64,000 nucleotides of DNA from Petralouisia muris (lineage in GTDB: Bacteria; Bacillota; Clostridia; Lachnospirales; Lachnospiraceae): assembly GCF_004793545.1 (NCBI RefSeq), contig NZ_SRYA01000008.1, forward strand, positions 62,001 through 126,000, given 5' to 3'. A program made the translations under genes and the position numbers. Under the pieces are notes generated by a model. It saw nothing but the letters and a program-made list of their open reading frames with translations. It was not told where the DNA came from and did no database searches. How positions within the stretch are numbered: the stretch's first letter is position 1; each line of letters starts with the position of its first letter. Below, one piece after another: positions 9,335 through 18,165 of the stretch.

Positions 9335-10750
9335 ATGAAATTATGGCAGAAGGTTTTTTTATATACATTGATACTGGTGATGCTGGCAGTGAGCATGACC
9401 AGTATTTTACTTTTGAAAAGCAGTTTTTCTTTTGCGCTGGATCAGAAAAAGCAAAGTGTGTACAGTGAGCATGAATTTTTGATTACCAGCTTTAAAAGCA
9501 TGATGATCACGGAACGTTTAAGGGAAAACGCCATTGTCCTGGAGGAAAAGAAGCTGAAAAGCTTTATGGAGAGCACCTTTGGCAAAACTGCGGAGGGCAG
9601 CGGAATTCTTTTCTGTAACGCCCGGAATGAACAGGTTTACAACAGCCGTGAAATAGAAGTGCCCGAGGGGCTGGTAGAGGCGGTGATGGATAGCGGAAAA
9701 AGCTATATGCAGGTGGAAGAGCATCAGTTGTATACGGCGTCGGCGGAAACCATCGAGGGAAAGATTTATTATGTAGTGACGGCAAATGACATTTCGGATG
9801 TGATGCGGATTCATGAAAATATGTTGTGGCAGATTCAGGTTATCAGTATGGTATGCGCCGTTGTGATTGCGCTGATTCTGCTGATTGTGGTAAAAATGCT
9901 GCTGCATCCGCTGAAGAAAATTAATGAAGGAACCAGATCCATTGCCCAGGGAAGCTATCAGGAGCGCGTGCCGGAGCGGGGGCATGACGAGCTTTCCGAG
10001 CTTGCCCATAACATGAACTGTATGGCGGAAGCGGTGGAAACCAATGTACGAGCCCTGGAGCATGTGGCAGAGGATCGGAAACAGTTTATTGACAATCTTT
10101 CCCATGAGATGAAAACGCCCCTTACATCTATTCTGGGATTTTCTGATTTGCTGCAGATTAAGAAGGATATTACAGAAGAGAAGCGAATGGAGTACGCTGG
10201 AATTATCAAGGCGGAGGCCACCCGTATGAGAACGCTTTCAGGAAAATTGATGGAATTGATTACCGTAGGAGAGACGAATCTGGAGTGGAAGCAGGAAGAG
10301 ATGCAAAAGCTGTTTGGGGAAATCGGAGCCTCTCTGAAAGTAATTGCTGATAACCGGAACATGAGCCTGAGCTGCGAGGCGGAACAGGGCAGCTTGTGCG
10401 TAGACAGAGAGTTATTTAAGTCACTGCTGTATAATCTGGTGGACAATGCGGTGAAGGCCTCCGGGGAGGGCGGCAGGATTCAGGTCATCGGATATTTTGA
10501 GCAGGGGCAGTTTTGTATTCAGGTATCGGACGAAGGGGTAGGCATTCCGCAGGAAGAGCTTGAGAAAATCACCCAGGCGTTTTATATGGTGGATAAAGCC
10601 AGGGGCAGAGCAAACGGCGGCGCAGGGCTGGGGCTTGCCCTGTGCAAGGAAATTGTATCCCTTCACCGGGGCACCATGAAGTTTGAAAGCGCTAAAGGTC
10701 AGGGAACCAGAGTTTTTATCCGCATGAAAGGGGGTCTGGAGCATGCATAA
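9335..10750 (+). CDS. Sensor histidine kinase
   Basis: Membrane sensor kinase of 471 residues, partner of the preceding regulator. Helix 1 lies at about 7-28, an extracytoplasmic sensor of about 135 residues follows, and helix 2 is at about 166-188. A HAMP linker comes next, then a HisKA domain with phosphoacceptor H257 in NLSHEMKTPL. The ATPase domain shows N (DNAVKAS), G1 (DEGVGIP) and G2 (GGAGLGLAL). The sensor region resembles nothing I recognise. It overlaps the following gene by 8 nt. Confidence 0.94.
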   Translation: MKLWQKVFLYTLILVMLAVSMTSILLLKSSFSFALDQKKQSVYSEHEFLITSFKSMMITERLRENAIVLEEKKLKSFMESTFGKTAEGSGILFCNARNEQVYNSREIEVPEGLVEAVMDSGKSYMQVEEHQLYTASAETIEGKIYYVVTANDISDVMRIHENMLWQIQVISMVCAVVIALILLIVVKMLLHPLKKINEGTRSIAQGSYQERVPERGHDELSELAHNMNCMAEAVETNVRALEHVAEDRKQFIDNLSHEMKTPLTSILGFSDLLQIKKDITEEKRMEYAGIIKAEATRMRTLSGKLMELITVGETNLEWKQEEMQKLFGEIGASLKVIADNRNMSLSCEAEQGSLCVDRELFKSLLYNLVDNAVKASGEGGRIQVIGYFEQGQFCIQVSDEGVGIPQEELEKITQAFYMVDKARGRANGGAGLGLALCKEIVSLHRGTMKFESAKGQGTRVFIRMKGGLEHA

Positions 10751-11780
10751 GATAAAATCCGTATTTCTTACATTTTTGTGCGCAGGAATGATATTGGGAA
10801 CCGGATATCTGGTAATTGTAGAAAGCGGTCAGAAGGTATTGGAAAAGGAGAGGATCCTGGAAGAGTCCCTGTACGAGGATACCAGTTCCAATATTTTCTA
10901 TGGAAAAATTGAAGAGGATATAGAATTATTTCCCTGGAGTTATTATCCCAATGAAAATTCCCCGGAAACCACTGGCAATTATCCCAGATTTCAGCAAGTG
11001 GCAATGGAGGTATATGGAGAGTGGAATGAGGATTTAGAGACGGACCTGAAAGAGCTCCAGAACTGGTATCTGTATCAGATGATTGGCTGGCAGAGTGAAA
11101 CGCCTGTGGAGGAAGTGGGGGAATTGTACCGTAACAGACAAAAAAGCATTATGGACAGTATGGTGAAGGTGGATAATTCTCCTTATGGTCCCTCTACCAT
11201 TTATTTTTATAAGGATATTATGGAGTTTGGGGAAAAGCAGTATCAGATACGGATTGCCTGCAGTGACTGGAACATCATCAGCTTTAACTGTGCCGAATAT
11301 CGGGAGGGGAAGGAGCGGGACAGGGGAGCCTGGGCAGAGGGGAAGGAGAAGCTGGTAGAAATATTGGAAGAAACTGAGACGGGGCTTGCGGAGTACTATG
11401 AGTATATGATGCTTTTGCGCAATCAGGATTTGCCGGTGGCTTATGATGAAAAAGAAGGATACATTAACACATACCAGCAGAGCTTATACTGGCTGGAGAA
11501 AATTATGACTGGAAAGGATTATAAAAATGAGTCTATGTCTGACGAGGTACAGGCGATCATGGAAGATTGGATGATTACTAGCAGCGCAGAGACAGAGGTG
11601 AATTTGTCAAATAAGGAGTATACGTTGGAAGCGGTGGAGTCGGAGCCTAGCTATTCCTATCAGATTGTAGAATTGAAGGATATGATTTTGCTGCTGATGC
11701 AGGGGGAAGAAACTCTGGGAATTTTTTATGATCCGATAGAACAGCGTTTTTGCGGATATAATTTTTTTTATGAATATTAA
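10743..11780 (+). CDS. Exported or membrane-anchored protein of unknown function
   Basis: The 345-residue protein has one N-terminal hydrophobic segment (about 7-27) with a basic start, so it is secreted or anchored with the bulk outside. The rest is acidic and rich in Trp, Tyr and Glu and shows no motif I know. It starts inside the histidine kinase gene and is surely cotranslated with it. This suggests an accessory or signal-perceiving partner of the two-component system, but that is only context. A run of Ts follows near the stop without a clear stem. Confidence 0.8.
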   Translation: MHKIKSVFLTFLCAGMILGTGYLVIVESGQKVLEKERILEESLYEDTSSNIFYGKIEEDIELFPWSYYPNENSPETTGNYPRFQQVAMEVYGEWNEDLETDLKELQNWYLYQMIGWQSETPVEEVGELYRNRQKSIMDSMVKVDNSPYGPSTIYFYKDIMEFGEKQYQIRIACSDWNIISFNCAEYREGKERDRGAWAEGKEKLVEILEETETGLAEYYEYMMLLRNQDLPVAYDEKEGYINTYQQSLYWLEKIMTGKDYKNESMSDEVQAIMEDWMITSSAETEVNLSNKEYTLEAVESEPSYSYQIVELKDMILLLMQGEETLGIFYDPIEQRFCGYNFFYEY

Positions 11781-11807
11781 ATTTTTCGAAAGCATGCGGA
11801 AAAACAG

Positions 11808-11836
11808 TTGTGCTATTGGAAGCTCTGGCTTATAAT
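11808..11836 (+). promoter_or_regulatory. Probable promoter of the clpX-like gene
   Basis: TTGTGC at 11808-11813 and TATAAT at 11831-11836 are 17 bp apart. This is a good sigma-A-type promoter about 50 bp before the gene start. Confidence 0.6.
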
Positions 11837-11886
11837 AAAGTCATGCTTCGGATGATAAAATTCGGAAGGAAAGAGGAGAATTCAGA

Positions 11887-13446
11887 ATGAACAATACAGA
11901 GAAGTTCGATGATACAGATTTTCGTGAAGTGATATCAGATTCAGAGGAGCCAGAACATTCCGCAGAGCTGAAAGGAGCTGACGGCAGCGGAGAGATTACG
12001 GAGACAGAGCAGAGTTTGACGGGCAATGAGCTGAAAAAGGACAGCTCTGATCAGGACGAGAAAGAGAGTGAATACGAGGATACCTGCTATATCTGCCACC
12101 GGCCGGAAAGCAAAGCCGGCAAGATGATTAAAATACCCAATGAGATATGCATTTGTGCAGACTGTATGCAGAAGACCTTTGACAGCATGAGTCAGGTAAG
12201 CTTTCCCATAGGAGATATGAGTAATTTTGGCAATATGCCCAATATCAGCATGATTAATTTGTCAGAATTGCAGAATTTAGGTATGATGCCCAAGAGCCAG
12301 AAGCTGAAAAAGAAGAGAGCCAAAGAGGAGAAGAAGGTGAAGCCGGCGCTGGACATCAGGTCAATTCCGGCGCCCCATAAGATTAAGGCCAGCCTGGATG
12401 AGTATGTGGTAGGCCAGGAGCATGCCAAGAAGGTGATGTCTGTGGCTGTGTACAATCACTATAAGCGGGTGGGCTGTGACAATAAAGATGGAGTGGAAAT
12501 TGAGAAGTCCAACATGCTGATGATCGGGCCTACCGGAAGCGGCAAGACTTATATGGTAAGAACTCTTGCGAAGCTGTTGGATGTGCCCCTTGCCATTGCA
12601 GACGCCACTTCCCTGACGGAGGCAGGATATATTGGAGATGATATTGAAAGCGTGGTTTCAAAGCTTTTGGCGGCGGCAGAAAATGATGTGGAACGGGCAG
12701 AGCACGGCATTATATTTATTGATGAGATTGATAAGATTGCCAAGAAAAGGAATACCCACCAGAGGGACGTCAGCGGAGAGAGCGTGCAGCAGGGAATGCT
12801 GAAGCTGTTAGAGGGAGCAGAGATAGAAGTTCCCGTAGGAGCCAACAGCAAGAACGCCATGGTGCCCTTAGCTACCGTGAATACCAGGAATATCCTGTTC
12901 ATCTGCGGAGGCGCGTTCCCCGATCTGGATGATGTGATTAAGGAACGTTTGAATAAGAAATCTGCCATGGGATTTCATGCGGATCTGAAAGATAAATATG
13001 ATAAGGAGGAAAATATTCTGCACAGGGCGGAAGTGGAAGACATTCGTAAATACGGCATGATACCAGAGTTCTTAGGACGGCTGCCTGTAATTTTTGCACT
13101 GGACGCGCTGTCGGAGGATATGCTGGTAAAGATTCTGACAGAGCCCAAAAACGCTATTGTCAAACAGTATCGGAAGCTGCTTGCCATGGATGAGGTGAAG
13201 CTGGAATTTGAAGAAGGGGCGCTGCACGCCATTGCCAAAAAAGCCCGGAAGAAGGACATAGGAGCCAGGGCGCTGCGCGCCATTATTGAAGAATTTATGC
13301 TGGATATTATGTATGAAATTCCTAAGGATGACAATATCGGCATGGTAACCATTACAGAAGATTATATTGAGAATAAAGGAGGTCCGGTCATTGCTATGCG
13401 GGGCTGTCTGGCCCTGGAGGATCAGGCAAAGGCGGCAGGAGCCTGA
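11887..13446 (+). CDS. clpX: ClpX-like AAA+ unfoldase, divergent paralogue
   Basis: AAA+ unfoldase of 519 residues; canonical ClpX has about 420. It opens with an acidic tail of about 60 residues absent from classical ClpX, then the C4 zinc finger (C67, C70, C90, C93), then a Met/Asn-rich linker. Walker A is GPTGSGKT (214-221), Walker B is IDEID (D279, E280), the pore loop is GYIGDD, the Arg finger is in EFLGRLP and sensor II is GARALR (459-464). Where ClpX has the substrate-selecting RKH loop, this protein reads VGANSKNAM (about 317-325). The ClpP-docking IGF tripeptide is MGF (361-363). No clpP is adjacent. ClpX descent is certain; pairing with ClpP is an inference. Confidence 0.9.
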   Translation: MNNTEKFDDTDFREVISDSEEPEHSAELKGADGSGEITETEQSLTGNELKKDSSDQDEKESEYEDTCYICHRPESKAGKMIKIPNEICICADCMQKTFDSMSQVSFPIGDMSNFGNMPNISMINLSELQNLGMMPKSQKLKKKRAKEEKKVKPALDIRSIPAPHKIKASLDEYVVGQEHAKKVMSVAVYNHYKRVGCDNKDGVEIEKSNMLMIGPTGSGKTYMVRTLAKLLDVPLAIADATSLTEAGYIGDDIESVVSKLLAAAENDVERAEHGIIFIDEIDKIAKKRNTHQRDVSGESVQQGMLKLLEGAEIEVPVGANSKNAMVPLATVNTRNILFICGGAFPDLDDVIKERLNKKSAMGFHADLKDKYDKEENILHRAEVEDIRKYGMIPEFLGRLPVIFALDALSEDMLVKILTEPKNAIVKQYRKLLAMDEVKLEFEEGALHAIAKKARKKDIGARALRAIIEEFMLDIMYEIPKDDNIGMVTITEDYIENKGGPVIAMRGCLALEDQAKAAGA

Positions 13447-13538
13447 ACTGACGCGCTAGCGTCTTCCCCAGAGAAGAATGAAACTGAATATTTCAGCGGT
13501 TTGTTACATAGTATGATAAAAAAAGAAAAGAGCAGACT

Positions 13539-15221
13539 ATGGATTGTGAAGAAGCCGTATATTCAAATGACTATTATGATTTTATTGTGGAATATACCAT
13601 GCCGGAATCCGGAAACGTGGTAAGTTCCTGTATCCAGAAAATCGACGCTTCCTATGGAATCGCTTATCTGCCCAGGGAAGGGAATCTTTCGCTGAATATT
13701 CAGAATTATAATTATACTTCAATTCCGAAATGCTATACGCTTATGGACGAAAGCGCATTGGAAGAAAGCGGGATATTGAGGATTCAGAATCAGCCTACCC
13801 TGTCCCTGAAGGGACAGGGTGTTTTGATTGGGTTTCTGGATACCGGAATTGATTATGAGAATCCTGTGTTCCGCAACAGCGATGGAAGCACCAGAATCAT
13901 GGCAGTTTGGGATCAGACGGACCGAAGCGGGACGCCCCCGGAGGGATTTCTTTACGGAACGGAATATTTGGATACCCAGATCAATGACGCCTTACAGACA
14001 GAGAACCCCAGGGAGATTGTGCCGGTAACAGATCCGGAAGGGCACGGCACATTTCTGGTAAGCGTGGCAGCGGGAAGTCAGATTCGGGAAGAGGAATTTA
14101 TTGGCGCAGCTCCCTATGCCAGAATTGCAATGGTGAAATTAAAGCAGGCTAAACAGTATTTAAGAGACTTCTTTTTTATTCCGGAGGATGCGCAGGCGTT
14201 TCAGGAAAATGATCTTATGGCGGGGCTGGCGTATCTGGATCAGCTTGCCAAAAGCCGCCATGTGCCTTTGGTCATCTGCTTCGGCCTTGGATCTAATATG
14301 GGAAGCCATACAGGAGTCAGCCATCTGAGCACCATGCTGAACAATATAGCTCTGCGCAGCGGACGGGTGGCGGTTACCGCCGTGGGAAATGAAGGAAATG
14401 AGCGTCATCATTATTTTGGGCAGATGGAAGAAGGGCGGCAGTATCAGAATGTGGAAATCAGCGTTGGGGAAGGCGTGGAGGGATTTTCCACAGAGCTTTG
14501 GGCAAGGGCTCCTCAGCGGTTTGTAGTGGAAATTATATCTCCTACTGGAGAACGGATGCCCAGCGAATACATTCTTTCCGGCGGCAGAGAATATCGTTTC
14601 TTATTTGAAGATACCCGAGTGACAGTGGATTACCGGATTACCGGAATATTGAATGGGGCCCAGGTGATTTATATGCGTTTTGAACAACCTTCCCAGGGCT
14701 TATGGAATATCCGTGTATTTCCGGAGGGAGAGTTTGCAAGTATCTTTAATATGTGGCTGCCGTCAGATGAGCTTTCCACCGGAGAAGTGTTTTTTATCCG
14801 TTCTAACCCGGATACCACCATTACCGTTCCTTCCACTGCGATTGCGCCAATCGCCGTAGGAGCCTATGACGTGCGGGACAACAGCATTTATCTGCGCTCC
14901 GGAAGAGGATTTACCACCAATGGATGGATTAAGCCGGATATCGTGGCGCCGGGGGTAGGAGTATTTGGAGCCGGGGGGAATAACCAGTTTACCACCAAGG
15001 ACGGAACCAGCGTGGCAGCAGCCATTACTGCAGGAGCAACAGCTCTGATGCTGGAGTGGGGGATTGTACGGGGCAATTATACAGCGATTACCAATATTGA
15101 AATTAAGAATGTGCTGATTCGCGGCGCGACAAGAGATGATAAACGGACCTATCCGGATCAGGCGTTTGGCTGGGGAAGACTGAATCTTTATCAGGCGTTT
15201 GAAGATTTTCGGATACGGTGA
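13539..15221 (+). CDS. S8-family subtilisin-like serine peptidase
   Basis: The 560-residue protein has a complete triad: D101 in FLDTGID, H169 in EGHGTF and S491 in DGTSVAA. The oxyanion Asn is in AVGNEGNE. Some 140 residues between the oxyanion strand and the Ser block form an inserted domain, as in the clostridial CspA/B/C-like subtilases. There is no signal peptide, which also fits the Csp-like group. It acts either in the cytosol or through a non-classical route. An 88-bp gap separates it from clpX. The last 34 bp are duplicated directly downstream. Confidence 0.92.
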   Translation: MDCEEAVYSNDYYDFIVEYTMPESGNVVSSCIQKIDASYGIAYLPREGNLSLNIQNYNYTSIPKCYTLMDESALEESGILRIQNQPTLSLKGQGVLIGFLDTGIDYENPVFRNSDGSTRIMAVWDQTDRSGTPPEGFLYGTEYLDTQINDALQTENPREIVPVTDPEGHGTFLVSVAAGSQIREEEFIGAAPYARIAMVKLKQAKQYLRDFFFIPEDAQAFQENDLMAGLAYLDQLAKSRHVPLVICFGLGSNMGSHTGVSHLSTMLNNIALRSGRVAVTAVGNEGNERHHYFGQMEEGRQYQNVEISVGEGVEGFSTELWARAPQRFVVEIISPTGERMPSEYILSGGREYRFLFEDTRVTVDYRITGILNGAQVIYMRFEQPSQGLWNIRVFPEGEFASIFNMWLPSDELSTGEVFFIRSNPDTTITVPSTAIAPIAVGAYDVRDNSIYLRSGRGFTTNGWIKPDIVAPGVGVFGAGGNNQFTTKDGTSVAAAITAGATALMLEWGIVRGNYTAITNIEIKNVLIRGATRDDKRTYPDQAFGWGRLNLYQAFEDFRIR

Positions 15222-15265
15222 GGCTGAGTCATTATCAGGCGTTTGAAGATTTTCGGATATGGTGA
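15188..15265 (+). repeat. Short tandem duplication at the end of the subtilase gene
   Basis: Positions 15188-15221, the last 34 bp of the subtilase gene including its TGA, recur at 15232-15265 with one mismatch. The period is 44 bp. The second copy falls in the short gap before the LspA-like gene and is not translated as part of either protein. Confidence 0.9.
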
Positions 15266-15285
15266 AATCAGAAAGGAGACACAGG

Positions 15286-15744
15286 ATGAAATATGCAGCG
15301 GCAGCGGCGGCAGTATTTGCCGGAGATTTTTTTCTGAAGGAGCATGTGGAACAACGCAGGGGTTGGAATGAGGAAACAGAACTGCTTGGAGGCAGGATTG
15401 TATGGAAAAAGTACCATAACAGGGGAGCGGCGCTGAATTGTATGGAAAAGCGGCCGGGACTTGTGAAAAAAATAAGCGGAATGATGCTGTTGATTCTGGG
15501 AATTTTGTGGTTTTTCTTTTTCCGTAAAAAGGAAAATCCGGCTGTTTTGCTGGGATTAAGTCTTGTGCTCGGAGGAGGGGGAAGTAATTATTATGACAGG
15601 CTCCGGCGGGGCTATGTGGTGGATTATTTCAGTTTCCGCACGCCGTGGAAATGGCTGAATCAGATTATTTTTAATATTTCGGATCTTTGCATCTTTTTGG
15701 GATTATTTATGGCTGTGCTGGCAGAATCCCGCCGAAGCGTGTAA
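15286..15744 (+). CDS. lspA: Signal peptidase II-like protein
   Basis: A 152-residue membrane protein with the aspartyl signal-peptidase II signatures: NRGAALN (45-51), GSNYYDRLRRGYVVDYF with D113, and FNISDLCI with D133. These are the two catalytic Asps. LspA normally cleaves prolipoproteins after lipidation. This copy is at the short end and its first helix is poorly hydrophobic (AAAAAAVFAGDFFLKEH), so it may be a second, divergent paralogue rather than the housekeeping enzyme. The ATG at 15286 follows AAAGGAG. The adjacent subtilase may share its transcript. Confidence 0.85.
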   Translation: MKYAAAAAAVFAGDFFLKEHVEQRRGWNEETELLGGRIVWKKYHNRGAALNCMEKRPGLVKKISGMMLLILGILWFFFFRKKENPAVLLGLSLVLGGGGSNYYDRLRRGYVVDYFSFRTPWKWLNQIIFNISDLCIFLGLFMAVLAESRRSV

Positions 15745-15976
15745 GCTGGGCAAAGGTTGAAACCTGTGAGCCGATACGGAGAGGTTTTTTGGAGGATGCA
15801 AAGATTTCCTGGATGGATCTGAATCTGGCATACATGAAAAAAATTGCTGCATCTGCTTTCTCAGCGGATACAGCAATTCTTTTGATAAACCGTAATTCCT
15901 CAATATCTTATATCAAAATAAAAACCGAAATTTCTATATTATTGACAAAGGTACATTGTGAATAACCGGATTAAAA

Positions 15977-16177
15977 TTAGTGGATTACAGTTACGTTTAC
16001 AGCCTGGGGTCCTTTGGAGCCTTCTGTAACATCAAATTCTACAGATGCGCCTTCTTCCAGGGACTTGAAACCTTCCATGTTTAATCCAGAATAATGAACA
16101 AATACATCGTTTCCAGACTCATCGGAAATGAAACCATATCCTTTTTGGTTGTTAAACCATTTTACTGTACCTTGCAT
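15977..16177 (-). CDS. Cold-shock protein (CspA family)
   Basis: A 66-residue single OB-fold RNA/DNA chaperone with RNP1 KGYGFIS and RNP2 DVFVHYS. I start it at MQGTVKW: GGAGG lies 8 nt upstream of that ATG, whereas the longer frame would need a TTG lying on the ribosome site itself. The upstream 80 bp are A/T-rich and contain the promoter, which I cannot fix with confidence. Confidence 0.95.
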   Translation of the reverse strand: MQGTVKWFNNQKGYGFISDESGNDVFVHYSGLNMEGFKSLEEGASVEFDVTEGSKGPQAVNVTVIH

Positions 16178-16299
16178 GCCAAGTACCTCCAAAAAAATAA
16201 TCTATGTTGCATTTTTCTACAACGTAGGACTATAGTAACATATAATATGAAAAAAGTAAAGAAATATTCATAGAAAATTAAAAAAAAGTAAAAAATTTG

Positions 16300-16806
16300 T
16301 TAATTCAGGGGTTCAAAGGCAATCTGGCGCTTCCGAAAAAAGCGTTTTACCATATCGTCCCAGGCATATTCTAAGGATTTATCCATGGAAAAAATATGGC
16401 AGGAAATCCCTGTGGTGCAGATAAGCTGCTGATTCTGATATTTCAGGTTCAGATACATGCCGGAAATATCCTCCGGGGACAGGCTGCTGTGAATGGAGGC
16501 AGCCGTGCGCTTCTGGTTTTCGGCAGACAGCTGGAACACAAATTTAAACGCCAGGGGGGTGCGTTTTCCCTTGATAATGTCAAAGCAGATTGGGCGCACA
16601 AGGGAAAAAGGGATGTATTCTTCCTGGGACACCAGCGGGTAAGGATCATCCTCCGGGCTGAAAAAATCGGCCTTGGCGCGGCCGTCCAGCAGATAGGTCA
16701 TGCAGGTGGTAATAGCTCCTTCCCGCAGCAGAAAACTGTCAAAGGTATCTGTGCGCAAAAATATATTCATAAATTCTTTTACATCCGGAATGGAAAATGC
16801 CGTCAT
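16300..16806 (-). CDS. Conserved protein of unknown function (DUF5721-like)
   Basis: A soluble protein of 168 residues with no signal peptide or membrane segment and no catalytic motif I recognise. Its start (AFSIPDVKEFMNIFLRTDTF) recalls a clostridial family I remember as DUF5721, whose function is unknown; that label is from memory. It has an AGGCG-type site and follows the regulator gene on the same strand after 18 nt, so the two are probably cotranscribed. Confidence 0.75.
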   Translation of the reverse strand: MTAFSIPDVKEFMNIFLRTDTFDSFLLREGAITTCMTYLLDGRAKADFFSPEDDPYPLVSQEEYIPFSLVRPICFDIIKGKRTPLAFKFVFQLSAENQKRTAASIHSSLSPEDISGMYLNLKYQNQQLICTTGISCHIFSMDKSLEYAWDDMVKRFFRKRQIAFEPLN

Positions 16807-16824
16807 AATTCGCCTCCAAAAAAA

Positions 16825-17466
16825 TTATTGTTCATGCTTGTTCAGATAACGGTAAACCGTGGGAACCGATACAAAGAGCTGTGCAGCGATCTCTGCGACA
16901 GCTCCTTTTACATTCAGAATACCTTCCTCATCCATCCGGTGGACTGTGCGGACTTTTTCCTGAAGGGACATCCGGGCAGGCGCAATGCCGCTCTCTGCGA
17001 TGATTTCTTGAATCCGTTCCCGCATCAGGCTGGGCATAGGCTTGTCCAGGCTTTCTGAATATTCTGTCTCTTTGCTTTCAGACAGGTTAAACAATTCCAG
17101 AAGGTTTGATACGGCATTATTCAGGTTCTGCACTCCATGCATGTCTTTGTTGATGCACAGAAGGCCGATGAGCCGTCCATCGTTTTTGATGAAATAGGTG
17201 GAAGAGAGAAATTCTCCATTCTTATTCCGGCCGGTATAATTGGTCAGATAATCTGTCCTATGGTAAGAACCTTTCTCAATGATATCCCTGGCAAGATCCG
17301 TGAGAGGGTTGCCAATCTCCCTGTGAGACACGTTGTTGTGGATAGCAACCAGAGAATGTTGTGGATTGGCTGTATCATGGACAGCTATTTCGCAGCCGGG
17401 ACCGCAGACTTCTGCCAGAAAAGGGGCAATATTGATATATGCCTGTAATAATTCTTGATCTGTCAT
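16825..17466 (-). CDS. YheO-type PAS/HTH transcriptional regulator
   Basis: The 213-residue protein has a YheO-like PAS domain (about 5-115, including CEIAVHD, SLVAIHNN and LLCINKDMHG) and a C-terminal helix-turn-helix (about 165-210) with LFVSVPTVYRYLNKHEQ. This family often sits next to ridA and PLP-enzyme genes, and here it is divergent from exactly that pair. It is likely to control them in response to a small ligand. The 280-bp intergenic region is A/T-rich with several TGATAAAAATAT-like stretches between 17638 and 17720 that could be its sites. Confidence 0.9.
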   Translation of the reverse strand: MTDQELLQAYINIAPFLAEVCGPGCEIAVHDTANPQHSLVAIHNNVSHREIGNPLTDLARDIIEKGSYHRTDYLTNYTGRNKNGEFLSSTYFIKNDGRLIGLLCINKDMHGVQNLNNAVSNLLELFNLSESKETEYSESLDKPMPSLMRERIQEIIAESGIAPARMSLQEKVRTVHRMDEEGILNVKGAVAEIAAQLFVSVPTVYRYLNKHEQ

Positions 17467-17746
17467 ATGTAGTTACCTGCCTTGATTTTGTGATCCTAAA
17501 TGTTTTTGTCTGATTCGTTCATGATAGATTATAGTACATTGTACCATGGGAAAGAAGTATCTGCAAGATTGGCTGCAGGGATCAGGAACGGAAAACTTTT
17601 TGGGAATATGTGCGGGATTAGGGTCTGGCTTACTTTTTTTGATAAAAATATTTACAACTTGATAAAAATATTATACTATATAGCCATAAAAATATATTTC
17701 TTTTATCTGGATATGATAAAAATGAATGGAAAAGGAGACGATTATT

Positions 17747-18127
17747 ATGGGAAAAAATGTAATTTCCACCCAAAATGCACCAGCGGCAATCGGGCCGTAT
17801 TCACAGGGAATTGAAGCAAACGGAACGGTTTATGTATCCGGCCAGCTTCCGATTAATCCCCAGACAGGGGAATTCGCAGGACAGGATATTTCCAGTCAGG
17901 CAGAGCAGTCCTTGAAAAATGTGCAGGCGGTTCTTGCGGAAGCCGGCCTTACTCTGGAACATGTAGTGAAAGCGACTGTTTTCCTGAAGGATATCGGGGA
18001 TTTTGCAGCAATGAATGAAGTGTACGCCCGCTATTTCACAGAAAACTGTCCAGCCAGATCTGCAGTTCAGGCAGCGGCGCTGCCGAAAGACGCCCTGGTA
18101 GAAATTGAGGTAATAGCAGTCAGATAA
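17747..18127 (+). CDS. ridA: RidA-family enamine/imine deaminase
   Basis: A 126-residue trimeric RidA (YjgF/YER057c/UK114) protein that hydrolyses reactive 2-aminoacrylate-type intermediates. Signatures are AIGPYSQGI, VYVSGQLP, NVQAVLAEAG and the catalytic Arg in CPARSAVQ near residue 105. The ATG at 17747 follows AAAAGGAG; the frame from 17726 is longer but lacks that spacing. The next gene encodes a PLP beta-lyase, an enzyme class that releases such intermediates, so a detoxifying role beside it is sensible. Confidence 0.94.
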   Translation: MGKNVISTQNAPAAIGPYSQGIEANGTVYVSGQLPINPQTGEFAGQDISSQAEQSLKNVQAVLAEAGLTLEHVVKATVFLKDIGDFAAMNEVYARYFTENCPARSAVQAAALPKDALVEIEVIAVR

Positions 18128-18165
18128 ATCATGCAAAAGATATTGCAAAGGAAGAGGTGTTATCT

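Noticed and set aside
16396-17058. Plus-strand frame of 220 codons across the DUF5721-like and YheO-type genes
   Set aside because: It crosses two minus-strand genes with good starts and has no plausible signal of its own.
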